Of a stretch of 64,000 nt of DNA, positions 26,569-35,415 are shown piece by piece. The first letter of the stretch is position 1, and each line of letters starts with the position of its first letter. The stretch spans positions 4,944 to 68,943 of the forward strand of contig DATIJJ010000063.1 of assembly GCA_035478795.1 (NCBI GenBank), given 5' to 3'. The position numbers were made by a program, and so were the translations under genes. The stretch comes from DATIJJ01 sp035478795. GTDB taxonomy: Bacteria; Pseudomonadota; Gammaproteobacteria; DSM-16500. The notes below the pieces were generated by a model, which was given only the letters and a program-made list of their open reading frames with translations, ran no database searches and was not told the DNA's origin.

Positions 26569-27981
26569 CTAACCCGGACCGTGCGCTGCTCCTCTACCCA
26601 TTCCGCGTCCGCGTCCTCCTCTTGTTGAAGGCGGCCTCGGTGGTGGTAATGTGGGAGTACTCGACGTCGCAGAAGCAACAACAGTCGGTCTTGTTGCCGT
26701 CAGAAACCCATTCTGCATCAACCCTGCAACAAGATCCTTTGAATATGTTTGATTGACTTGCTGGGGTAAAGCTGGCGGTCGCGCATAAAAGCGAGGAGGA
26801 GGAAGGTTACCCGCAGCAGGTTTTTGCTCTTCGCCAGAAAATGCTCGCTGAACAAGATAAGTAGAAGAACAGGCGGCAGTGTTCCCAAGTGCCAGCGGCA
26901 GTAATTGCGTTCGATGAAGTTCCAGTCGCAATTCCAATTCCAACTCCATTTGCCTTCCCGCCGATCGCTCCATGGCCATTTTATGACGTTCTCGCTCGAT
27001 AGCCAACCGCTTTTCCTCTTGTGCCAGCTCATAAGCATCCTTCGCCTTCTGCAATTCTATCAGCTCTTTTTCCATCTGTAGCTGTAGCATGGCATCTGCA
27101 CTGATATCGAGTTTAGGCGGCGAAACATCTCGCATCGTTTTTGGCTGTTTCTGAGGAGAATTTTTGCTGCTGTCATCGGATGACATCGCATCCAGAGGGG
27201 GCGAGTTCTGCGGCGACACCGACATTGAACTTCTTTCTGCTGCATCCGTAACCGTCGTCGTCTGCTTCTCTTCCTGCGTGATTGATGCAGCCTGCTTCAC
27301 AGCTATTGGTGGATGACTTAGGAGATAGTTATCACGCACTTCATTCATGCTAAATTTAAAGTGTCTTACGCTATCTGACTCCAGCTTTACCCCTCCCCGT
27401 TCAAGATTTTGAAGTATTTGCAAGGCATGACTCTGGGTTCGAGAAAGCTTTTTCGGATACCACACATGTGTTACCAGCAGGTTGTTTTGATTGCTTTGAG
27501 GTCTGGCCAGAGCGATTAGAATGAGCGCAGACCCAAGAATATGCTCTGCTGCCGAGTTTTTCCATTCAGGATGATCCTTAAGAACTTCGTCAATATCTTT
27601 CTGTAGATTTATTTTAGCAATTGCCTTGTCTTTTACAAAACCCAAATACTCATCTTTGAGCTCAAGCAACGGCTTTGTTTTCAGTAGTGCATTTATATCT
27701 TTTACACCGCCGGTGGCTTTCAAACCGGGATCATTAAAAAATTCCGAATTCTCCGCTTCCCATGTTGGATAGTAATTATCGGGATCATTTTTTTCTACAT
27801 AAAACTCGTAAGTCGCGCCTTTAGACAAGGCTATACTTTGCATGGTCCGGAGCCACATAAGCAATTTTTCTCCGGTAATCGTTCTATCCTTGCCGTTCAT
27901 ACATACAAACGCCGCCATATTTTCGCCTGGCTGTATGTGCGTTTTTATCCATGCTAATGTATTTTTTTCATTCTTTGGCAT
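26569..27981 (-). CDS. Orphan protein with charged coiled coil and RGG-rich tail, candidate effector (470 aa)
   Basis: I recognise no family. Residues 1-230 form a globular region (start PKNEKNTLAWIKTH). A polar Ser/Pro-rich linker (about 240-290) follows, then a strong Glu/Lys/Arg coiled coil (about 300-355, including ELELELRLELHR), then a Pro-rich region ending in an RGG-type tail (RGGRGRGMGRG). There is no signal peptide. This build is common among translocated effectors of Legionellales and in RNA-binding proteins of eukaryotes, but neither role is shown. It diverges from the histidine kinase gene across about 235 bases. Confidence 0.72.
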   Translation of the reverse strand: MPKNEKNTLAWIKTHIQPGENMAAFVCMNGKDRTITGEKLLMWLRTMQSIALSKGATYEFYVEKNDPDNYYPTWEAENSEFFNDPGLKATGGVKDINALLKTKPLLELKDEYLGFVKDKAIAKINLQKDIDEVLKDHPEWKNSAAEHILGSALILIALARPQSNQNNLLVTHVWYPKKLSRTQSHALQILQNLERGGVKLESDSVRHFKFSMNEVRDNYLLSHPPIAVKQAASITQEEKQTTTVTDAAERSSMSVSPQNSPPLDAMSSDDSSKNSPQKQPKTMRDVSPPKLDISADAMLQLQMEKELIELQKAKDAYELAQEEKRLAIERERHKMAMERSAGRQMELELELRLELHRTQLLPLALGNTAACSSTYLVQRAFSGEEQKPAAGNLPPPRFYARPPALPQQVNQTYSKDLVAGLMQNGFLTATRPTVVASATSSTPTLPPPRPPSTRGGRGRGMGRGAAHGPG

Positions 27982-28217
27982 AGTCTTTAAGTCTCCCCGG
28001 GACTAATTCGTGGCCACAATATACCAGATTCTGCCGGCTGTTTGAAGTTATTTTGTACTTAAAAAAAGCAAATCTATCTGTTGTGAGACTTAAGACAGAT
28101 TGGCCACCCTGACAATTAACCAACTGGACAAGCCTTATTATATGTGATATTGCAACCGCTATCCTTTCGCAAGTCTTTCATAGTATGATGCAAACCGGCG
28201 AATCAAAGAGGTATCCA

Positions 28218-29828
28218 ATGGAACCGATACACGACCCTGATAAAGATCATCCCTCCTCGGAAAACAGCGATATCATATCGGCTTTGCGAGAAGAAAACGA
28301 TACCCTGCACCGCATTATTGAACTGTTACCGGGTAACGTTTACTGGAAGGATACCGAAGGGAAATTTCTGGGTTGTAATAAAAACATGGCTTATGTAGCA
28401 GGAGTAGAATCACCGGATGATATCACCGGAAAAACCACAGTACAACTGTTTGGTGAGAAGCTGGGCAACCCTGTCAATCAAATTGACAATCAGGTCATGA
28501 GAGAAGGCAAGGAACATACTATCGAAGAACAGGGTGTCACAAGCAACAATCAACCTGCTATCTATCTGTCCAAAAAATTACCTGTTTATAACAAACAAGG
28601 AAAAATCCTCGGTACCATGGGGGTATCATTCGACATTACCGATCGAAAACGGATGGAAAAAGAATTAAAAATCGCAAAAGAAATAGCAGAAGCCTCCGAG
28701 CGCGCCAAATCGCGCTTTGTCGCGACCGTCAATCATGAATTACGCACCCCGCTTGCAAGCATTCTCGGACTGGTTGATTTATTGAAAGAAGGCGACCTGA
28801 ATGACAGAGATCTCGAAAAAACGACGACCTCGATTGAAAAAAGTACTCAATATCTTTTGAATCTTGTAAACGATGTACTGGATTTCAGTAAACTCGAAAC
28901 CGGCAAATACACCTTGCAGTTGGGTCCCGTTAATTTTTCTCACTTGCTGAGAGACTTGCGCGATATGTTCCGGCCCCTGATTCGAAACCGGGATATCGTA
29001 TTGCGTCTTGAAACGGATAAAAATTTGCCGAACTTTCTGCTCGGCGATGAACATATCCTGCGTCACGTTCTGCTGAATTTTGTCAGTAATGCCGTGAAAT
29101 ACACGAAAAAAGGTCGGGTCACAATCAAAACACAGATGTTGCAACAGACAGAAAAATATGTGCGACTCAAAATCTCTATCAAAGATACCGGCATCGGGAT
29201 TCCTGAAGATAAACTGGATGAAATTTTTCAACCGTTCCAGCAATTGAATGACACATGGGCGAGTCGAAATGGCACGGGACTTGGATTAACGATCGTCAAA
29301 AAACTGATAGAAACCATGGGCGCAACCATGGAAGTTGAAAGCAAGCCTGGCAAGGGATCCACTTTTTCATTCACCATGGATTATCCCTTCCCTGATGAAA
29401 ACTATCCGATCATCGAGAAAAAACCGTTGCCAAACGTTAATCGGGAAATGACACGTCAACCCATCGTACTGGTCATTGAAGATGATCCCATCATTCAATT
29501 CATTCACCGAAAATTACTCATTAACATCGGATGCGTCGTCGACATGGTCGACAATGCAGCCGATGCGCTTCGTATATTAAATGAAACACATGAAATGATT
29601 TTTCTGGATTTAAGTCTTCCTGATATTCGAGGTCCCGCACTCATAAAAAAAATACGGGAAACAACACCTTACACGTGCCCGATTGTGATTATTTCTGCCT
29701 TTATCGATAAGGAAGAAGAAATTGCCTGCATGAAAGCCGGCGCAATCGAATCGATTACAAAACCGGTGTCACAGGCCAAATTGAGAGAACTCATTTTGCA
29801 GCATTGTTATCCACCGGATGAATCATAA
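28218..29828 (+). CDS. Hybrid sensor histidine kinase with PAS and receiver domains
   Basis: 536 residues and no membrane segment, so a cytoplasmic sensor. In order: a PAS domain (about 35-150, IIELLPGNVYWKDTEGKFLG), a HisKA dimerisation domain with His173 in VNHELRTPL, a HATPase domain (N box LNFVSNAVKYTKKG, then DTGIGIPEDKLDEIFQPF and GTGLGL), and a C-terminal receiver with Asp464 in IFLDLSLPD. No output regulator is adjacent; UvrY at 10644 is far away. The start is ATG 28218, with AGAGG six bases upstream. The stop overlaps the convergent hemF end by 22 bases. Confidence 0.9.
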   Translation: MEPIHDPDKDHPSSENSDIISALREENDTLHRIIELLPGNVYWKDTEGKFLGCNKNMAYVAGVESPDDITGKTTVQLFGEKLGNPVNQIDNQVMREGKEHTIEEQGVTSNNQPAIYLSKKLPVYNKQGKILGTMGVSFDITDRKRMEKELKIAKEIAEASERAKSRFVATVNHELRTPLASILGLVDLLKEGDLNDRDLEKTTTSIEKSTQYLLNLVNDVLDFSKLETGKYTLQLGPVNFSHLLRDLRDMFRPLIRNRDIVLRLETDKNLPNFLLGDEHILRHVLLNFVSNAVKYTKKGRVTIKTQMLQQTEKYVRLKISIKDTGIGIPEDKLDEIFQPFQQLNDTWASRNGTGLGLTIVKKLIETMGATMEVESKPGKGSTFSFTMDYPFPDENYPIIEKKPLPNVNREMTRQPIVLVIEDDPIIQFIHRKLLINIGCVVDMVDNAADALRILNETHEMIFLDLSLPDIRGPALIKKIRETTPYTCPIVIISAFIDKEEEIACMKAGAIESITKPVSQAKLRELILQHCYPPDES

Positions 29829-30724
29829 TTCACCCAATCTTGCGGCTTTAAAAAAACATCATACAATGTTGCTTCCGGTGTGTTGGACTCAGGTTTCCAG
29901 TCATAAATAAATGAAACAAGCGGTGGCAGCGACATTAAAATCGATTCTGTGCGGCCATTGGATTGCAATCCAAATAACGTTCCGCGATCATACAATAAAT
30001 TAAATTCCACATAACGACCACGACGATAACACTGAAAATTCCGCTCTCTTTCACCAAACGGATGCGATTTTCGTCTCGCCACAATCGGCTGATAGGCTTC
30101 AATAAAATGATCACCCACACTCTGAATAAATTGAAACGATTTTTCAAATCCCCATTCATTCAAATCATCAAAAAATAATCCACCAATCCCGCGCGGTTCG
30201 CACCGATTTTTTAAATAAAAATAATCATCGCACCACTTTTTGTATTTTGAATAAATGTCACCACCAAACGGATCACACGCTTTTTTTGCGGTTTTGTGCC
30301 AGTGCACACAATCTTCAACAAATCCATAATACGGCGTTAAATCAAATCCGCCACCAAACCACCAGTAAGGGTTATTTTCATGTTCAATCTGAATAAACCG
30401 GACATTCGCATGCGTTGTCGGAACAAACGGATTGCGAGGATGCACGACAACCGACACACCCGTCGCCTGAAAAGGTAGACTGGCCAGTTCCGGGCGTTTT
30501 GCCGTCGCCGCATCGGGTAAAGACTTGCCACGTACATGCGAAAAATTCACACCGATTTTTTCAATCACGGCGCCGTCTGTCAGAATACGCGTGATGCCGC
30601 CACCCATGCCATTTTCATAATCCCAGGCGTCTTCTCTGAATCTCGCCTGCCCGTCCTCTGCTTCGAGTGCCTGACAAATCCGGTTTTGCAAACCATGCAA
30701 ATATTGCCTGACTTCATTAATCAT
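29807..30724 (-). CDS. hemF: Oxygen-dependent coproporphyrinogen III oxidase
   Basis: About 305 residues. The enzyme converts coproporphyrinogen III to protoporphyrinogen IX in aerobic haem synthesis. Conserved blocks are present: PTTHANVRFIQIE, WWFGGGFDLTPYYGF, EPRGIGGLFFDDL, and RRGRYVEFNLLYDRGT with the following GLQSNGRTESILMSLPP. The start is ATG 30724; a GTG at 30739 is possible, neither with a strong ribosome-binding site. It diverges from acnA. Confidence 0.95.
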   Translation of the reverse strand: MINEVRQYLHGLQNRICQALEAEDGQARFREDAWDYENGMGGGITRILTDGAVIEKIGVNFSHVRGKSLPDAATAKRPELASLPFQATGVSVVVHPRNPFVPTTHANVRFIQIEHENNPYWWFGGGFDLTPYYGFVEDCVHWHKTAKKACDPFGGDIYSKYKKWCDDYFYLKNRCEPRGIGGLFFDDLNEWGFEKSFQFIQSVGDHFIEAYQPIVARRKSHPFGERERNFQCYRRGRYVEFNLLYDRGTLFGLQSNGRTESILMSLPPLVSFIYDWKPESNTPEATLYDVFLKPQDWVNYDSSGG

Positions 30725-30731
30725 ATATAAT
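30704..30731 (+). promoter_or_regulatory. Promoter for acnA
   Basis: TTGCCT (30704-30709), a 16-base spacer and TATAAT (30726-30731), 44 bases before the acnA GTG. It overlaps the start of the divergent hemF gene. Confidence 0.6.
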
Positions 30732-30774
30732 ACGCCCACTTCTTTTTTATCTTGTTACGCAGGGGACTATCGCA

Positions 30775-33465
30775 GTGACCACTTCAATCGATACTTTAAA
30801 AACCCGCCGCACCTTGACCGTCAATCAGACCGATTATGACTATTTCAGCCTGCCTGCCGCCGAAAAAGCCGGGTTGACCGGCATTGGCAGCCTCCCCTGT
30901 TCGCTTAAAATTTTACTGGAAAATCTCTTGCGCCATGAGGATGGCCAGACCGTGACGCAGGATGATATTAAAGCATTGGCCGCATGGCTCAAAGCAAAAA
31001 AATCTGATCAGGAAATTGCCTATCGTCCGGCACGCGTATTGATGCAGGATTTTACGGGCGTGCCCGCTGTGGTGGATCTTGCCGCCATGCGGGATGCCAT
31101 CAAAAAAATGGGCGGGGATCCGGATCGGATCAATCCACTCTCACCGGTTGATCTGGTGATCGATCATTCTGTGCAAGTGGATGAATATGGGAGTCACGCA
31201 GCCCTTCGTATCAATGCGGCATTGGAAATGGAGCGTAACCATGAACGCTATGCATTTTTACGCTGGGGACAAAAAGCCTTCCAGAATTTCCGCGTGGTCC
31301 CGCCTGATACCGGCATCTGCCATCAGGTGAATCTCGAATTTTTAGCAAAAACCGTCTGGACGGATCAAATCAACGGTAAAAATATAGCGTATCCCGACAC
31401 ACTCGTCGGAACAGACAGCCATACCACGATGATTAATGGTTTGGGCGTCCTCGGTTGGGGTGTGGGTGGGATTGAAGCGGAAGCGGCGATGTTAGGGCAA
31501 CCGGTTTCCATGCTGATTCCGGAAGTAGTTGGTGTTAAGTTAACCGGGAAATTGCGAGAAGGCGTGACTGCAACCGATCTTGTGTTAACACTCACTCAAC
31601 TGCTTCGCAAAAAAGGAGTGGTTGGAAAATTCGTAGAATATTTTGGAAATGGCTTGCAAATGTTATCGCTCGCCGATCGCGCAACGATTGCCAACATGGC
31701 GCCGGAATATGGTGCAACGTGCGGTTTCTTCCCGATCGACCAGGCCACGATTAATTATTTGCGACTGACGGCGCGTGATGAACAATTAATTGCACTGGTC
31801 GAAGCGTACGCCAAAGCGCAAGGTCTCTGGCACGATGAACGCTCATCCGATCCTGTTTTCACCGACACACTCGAACTGGATTTAAGTCAGGTCGAACCGA
31901 GTCTCGCCGGTCCCAAACGTCCACAGGATCGCGTCACATTGCCTGAACTACGTGAAAAATTCGATGGATTATTAACAGAACTCAATCGGGCGCATGATAA
32001 AACCAAATCATGGCCGACGAGTGAAAATTATTCCCTGCATCATGGCGATGTGGTCATTGCAGCGATCACCAGTTGCACCAATACATCCAATCCAGGCGTT
32101 TTGATGGCCGCAGGATTACTCGCCAAAAAAGCCGTGGAAAAAGGGTTGAGGCGCAAGCCATGGGTAAAATCATCGCTTGCACCCGGTTCGCAAGTGGTCA
32201 CACGTTATCTGGAAGAAGCCGGATTGCAAAAATATCTCGATGATTTGGGATTTGATCTCGTCGGTTACGGCTGCACAACTTGCATTGGAAATTCAGGTCC
32301 GTTGCCGGATGCCGTGTCAAAAACGGTGATAGACAATGATCTCGTTGTATCAGCGGTTTTATCAGGCAATCGTAATTTTGAAGGACGCATTCATCCACTC
32401 GTGAAGGCAAACTGGCTGGCGTCACCGCCATTGGTGATTGCCTATGCGCTGGCTGGCACCACGCAAATTGATTTAACCAAAGAACCGCTGGGACACACGG
32501 ATGACAACAAACCGGTTTATTTAAAAGATATCTGGCCGGACAATCGGGAAGTGGCGGAAGCCGTTGCCAAAGTTAACCACAACATGTTTCGTGAACAATA
32601 CGCGGATGTGTTCACCGGCACACCGGATTGGCAATCGATAAAAACACCGGAGAGTGAAACATATACCTGGCAGGATCATTCCACTTACATTCAGCATCCA
32701 CCGTTTTTTGCATCGATGGAGCAAACGCCCGAAAAAATAAACGCTATTCATGGCGCAACCATTTTGGCGTTATTAGGTGACAGTATTACGACAGACCATA
32801 TTTCACCGGCGGGTTCGATTAAAAAGGACAGCCCTGCCGGAAATTATTTATTATCGCAAAATGTCGCCGTCAATGATTTCAATTCGCTGGGTGCAAGACG
32901 CGGGAATCATGAAGTGATGATGCGCGGCACGTTTGCCAATATTCGCATTAAAAATGAAATGGTGCCGGGTGTAGAAGGCGGTTTTACAAAATATATTCCA
33001 ACAAATGAAGTCATGTCGATTTATGATGCGGCGATGCATTATCAAAAAAATCACGTGCCTTTGATTGTGATTGCGGGCAAGGAATATGGAACCGGTTCAT
33101 CGCGCGACTGGGCTGCGAAAGGGCCCAAATTACTGGGTGTGAATGCAGTGATTGCAGAAAGTTTTGAGCGTATTCATCGTTCGAATTTAATCGGGATGGG
33201 GATCTTGCCGTTGCAATTTATGGATGGCACGACGCGTAAAACGTTACACCTGACAGGTGATGAAAAAATCGATATCCTCGGATTGGATGAAACCCTCAAA
33301 CCACGCATGGAAATGAAAGCGATCATTCATCGCAAAGATGGCAGCCAGACAGACATTCCCGTGTTATGTCGAATTGATACAGCGAATGAAGTGGAATATT
33401 ATCGACATGGCGGGATTTTGCAGTATGTGTTGCGGGGGATGTTGAAAAAAAAGAATTCTGACTGA
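30775..33465 (+). CDS. acnA: Aconitate hydratase A
   Basis: An 896-residue TCA-cycle enzyme interconverting citrate and isocitrate; apo-forms of the family also bind RNA. The 4Fe-4S cysteines appear in TSCTNTSNP and GCTTCIGNSG. The active-site segments DSHTTMINGLG and KEYGTGSSRDWAAKG are intact. The start is GTG 30775, with AGGGG 8 bases upstream. Length matches AcnA (about 890). Confidence 0.96.
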   Translation: MTTSIDTLKTRRTLTVNQTDYDYFSLPAAEKAGLTGIGSLPCSLKILLENLLRHEDGQTVTQDDIKALAAWLKAKKSDQEIAYRPARVLMQDFTGVPAVVDLAAMRDAIKKMGGDPDRINPLSPVDLVIDHSVQVDEYGSHAALRINAALEMERNHERYAFLRWGQKAFQNFRVVPPDTGICHQVNLEFLAKTVWTDQINGKNIAYPDTLVGTDSHTTMINGLGVLGWGVGGIEAEAAMLGQPVSMLIPEVVGVKLTGKLREGVTATDLVLTLTQLLRKKGVVGKFVEYFGNGLQMLSLADRATIANMAPEYGATCGFFPIDQATINYLRLTARDEQLIALVEAYAKAQGLWHDERSSDPVFTDTLELDLSQVEPSLAGPKRPQDRVTLPELREKFDGLLTELNRAHDKTKSWPTSENYSLHHGDVVIAAITSCTNTSNPGVLMAAGLLAKKAVEKGLRRKPWVKSSLAPGSQVVTRYLEEAGLQKYLDDLGFDLVGYGCTTCIGNSGPLPDAVSKTVIDNDLVVSAVLSGNRNFEGRIHPLVKANWLASPPLVIAYALAGTTQIDLTKEPLGHTDDNKPVYLKDIWPDNREVAEAVAKVNHNMFREQYADVFTGTPDWQSIKTPESETYTWQDHSTYIQHPPFFASMEQTPEKINAIHGATILALLGDSITTDHISPAGSIKKDSPAGNYLLSQNVAVNDFNSLGARRGNHEVMMRGTFANIRIKNEMVPGVEGGFTKYIPTNEVMSIYDAAMHYQKNHVPLIVIAGKEYGTGSSRDWAAKGPKLLGVNAVIAESFERIHRSNLIGMGILPLQFMDGTTRKTLHLTGDEKIDILGLDETLKPRMEMKAIIHRKDGSQTDIPVLCRIDTANEVEYYRHGGILQYVLRGMLKKKNSD

Positions 33466-33504
33466 ATACACATTTTAAAAAATTCATAAAAAGTGAGGAC
33501 TTGT

Positions 33505-34134
33505 ATGGCAAACACACGAGAACCAAAAGAATTACCTGAACAAAAACAAAATGAGACATTTCAATCTGGCGTGTGCGAAATAGTCTGTCGCGGGGGGCTC
33601 GATGAGGGCCGCGGACCTCCTCCCCGACTACTCAGGATAAAGGCTGCACAAGACTACATTAAGGGGAGCCTGGTAAGCATTGTCCCTGCTGTAGAAGTAG
33701 AGTTTTATCTAACAGAAACAGGATCTGACAAGACGGTGCTTCGCTTTAGCGTACGCCTGAAAAAATGCGCTGAATATGATGATCTGTCTAAGAAATTCAA
33801 ATACATTCAGGATAGCATGGTAGAAAAAATGAAAGATACAACATGCGGTATTCGTAAATCACAAGTTTTAGGCCCTTTCCTCAGTGACGACAGTTATATA
33901 CGTTCAGATAGGGTTATGCCATATTCTCCGGAAAAACAAGTTGTCGAAAATTGCTCCGCATGCGACACCCACTACCGGGACCACCATCTTTTTTGGAAAG
34001 GGAGGGACGCATCTGCTGTTTCATCCTCTTCAACCGTTGAACAATCTGCATCGTCAGAAATTAAAACAGCACCTGCCCTCCCGCAATCCAGTGAAAATAA
34101 CTCACAGGAGCGAAGGAGAAGCCGGTCTCCTTAA
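33505..34134 (+). CDS. Orphan protein of unknown function (209 aa)
   Basis: I recognise no family. The first 150 residues look globular, with a strand-rich part (VEVEFYLTETGSDKTVLRFSVRLKK) and several cysteines (CEIVC, CSAC). The last 45 residues are a polar Ser/Glu-rich tail ending ERRRSRSP. The start is ATG 33505, with GAGGA five bases upstream; the GTG at 33493 is inside that ribosome-binding site. It follows acnA by 39 bases and is followed by a large inverted repeat (34183-34410). Polar charged tails of this kind occur in Dot/Icm effectors, but that role is only a guess. Confidence 0.65.
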   Translation: MANTREPKELPEQKQNETFQSGVCEIVCRGGLDEGRGPPPRLLRIKAAQDYIKGSLVSIVPAVEVEFYLTETGSDKTVLRFSVRLKKCAEYDDLSKKFKYIQDSMVEKMKDTTCGIRKSQVLGPFLSDDSYIRSDRVMPYSPEKQVVENCSACDTHYRDHHLFWKGRDASAVSSSSTVEQSASSEIKTAPALPQSSENNSQERRRSRSP

Positions 34135-34182
34135 GCAGACAGAGGCCGAGAGCCATGAAAAGCGGGCGTTGTGCAAATGATG

Positions 34183-34410
34183 GGATCGTGTGCTAATAGA
34201 CGTTCCCCCCTTCCTTTCCTTCCCCCACAAAACGGGGGGAAGGGACCCGAAGATTAAGAATTTTTTAAATAATTACCCTATCATTTCTGTCAACAGTTGA
34301 AATAACAAGTAGAAAACAATAGATGATTACCCTGATTACCTCAAGCCGCGGGTCCCTTCCCCCCGTTTTGTGGGGGAAGGAAAGGAAGGGGGGAACGCCA
34401 GATAGCACAC
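34183..34410. repeat. Inverted pair of a 66-base dispersed hairpin element
   Basis: Copy 1 (34183-34248, plus) and copy 2 (34350-34410, minus) are near-identical arms around a 101-base AT-rich spacer. Each arm carries GTGTGCTA, GTTCCCCCC, CTTTCCTTCCCCCAC and a CTTCCCCC/GGGGGGAAG hairpin, ending GGGACCC. A third copy lies at 63830-63895. The pair fills the gap between the 209-aa orphan gene and the oxygenase gene and could terminate both. No gene is seen in the spacer. Confidence 0.85.
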
Positions 34411-34425
34411 AGACAAAAACGGGCA

Positions 34426-35211
34426 TCACCAAGGCTTCCCAAATAACTTCCCCTTTATTTTATGAATTACACGACGAATTTTTTGTTCCGGGCGCGGTCT
34501 GATGAGTGGATTATGCAGCGGGAACGAGGCATCATGAAAATAGTCATTCGTCTGCGGCGATTGTTTTGAAAAATAATAATTAAAAATACAACGCCTCTCG
34601 CCATCACACAAAACAGGATTGACCGCATGCCAGGATGTCTGGTTGGTTTCCATCACCAACAGACGATTAAAAAGACTTGGGATAATCATGCGGTTTTCAA
34701 TTGCAGTATCCCATAGTTCATAATTTCCACCGTTTTCAAGCGCCCACCCGGGTGTCACATAATAAAGTGTATTCAACACCCGATAAAATTTTTTATCAAT
34801 ATCATGCGAGTGATCAATGTGTGGATTAATATAACCACCCTTCAACATCATGCTCGCGCCACCTGCAATGCGTGAGGTATCCGGCATCTGATCTGGAATT
34901 TCTGTAATACTTTCCATCATGGAAATAACAGTTGGATGCGAAATGGCATGATGAAAATCTTGCAATAAATCGGATGTATTTTTAATGTGACTGTATTTTA
35001 ATTTTAATTCACCGCCAATTTTCAAAAGTCGCATTTCATTTTTTTTCGGAAATGCAGCATGGATCTTTTCAGCGATTTCAAGCGGCAATAAATTATCCAG
35101 AATAAAATGACGCGCGACCGGAATGGCATGTTTCGAGAAAAACTGGTTTTTTAAATTTTCCTTGCATTCAGTCAGACGTTGCACAATCAGGTTAACTAAT
35201 TGATCTTGCAT
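34426..35211 (-). CDS. 2-oxoglutarate/Fe(II)-dependent oxygenase family protein
   Basis: 261 residues. The iron-binding HxD...H triad appears as PHIDHSHD and SWHAVNPV, and the 2-oxoglutarate-binding arginine is in ERRCIFNYYF. The build resembles bacterial prolyl-hydroxylase-like 2OG enzymes that hydroxylate proteins, peptides or sugars; the substrate is unknown. The start is ATG 35211, with AGGAG 8 bases upstream; a GTG two codons earlier is too close. It is flanked by repeat elements on both sides (34350-34410 and 35267-35385), so it may have moved as a cassette. Confidence 0.82.
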   Translation of the reverse strand: MQDQLVNLIVQRLTECKENLKNQFFSKHAIPVARHFILDNLLPLEIAEKIHAAFPKKNEMRLLKIGGELKLKYSHIKNTSDLLQDFHHAISHPTVISMMESITEIPDQMPDTSRIAGGASMMLKGGYINPHIDHSHDIDKKFYRVLNTLYYVTPGWALENGGNYELWDTAIENRMIIPSLFNRLLVMETNQTSWHAVNPVLCDGERRCIFNYYFSKQSPQTNDYFHDASFPLHNPLIRPRPEQKIRRVIHKIKGKLFGKPW

Positions 35212-35266
35212 GCTCACAACTCCTTTTCAAATTAACCTGAAACAGGTGCATAAAACAGGCCTCTAT

Positions 35267-35385
35267 CCGTGCGTCATCCCGCGACGCTCCTTAAGCGGGA
35301 CCCAGCGCCTTTAAAAGCATTTTAAAAAAAATCAATGAAAAAAGGCGCTGGGTCCCGTCTAAAAACATGACGGGATGACGCACGG
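35267..35385. repeat. Long palindromic dispersed repeat (GTCATCCCGC family)
   Basis: About 119 bases. The arms CCGTGCGTCATCCCG...GACCCAGCGCCTTT and AAAGGCGCTGGGTCCCG...CGGGATGACGCACGG are inverted around an AT-rich centre, with smaller hairpins inside. A short relative is at 25960-26003. It lies between the oxygenase and cysS, both minus strand, where it may act as the cysS terminator. Confidence 0.85.
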
Positions 35386-35415
35386 GTGAAGAAAAATTCG
35401 AATAATCATCTCCGA

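Noticed and set aside
29807..29828. Frameshift or misassembly at the kinase/hemF overlap
   Set aside because: Both proteins keep family-like C-termini; a 22-base convergent overlap is simply compact packing.
34183..34410. An insertion sequence carrying a transposase
   Set aside because: The 101-base spacer between the inverted arms has no coding capacity; no transposase gene is present in the window.
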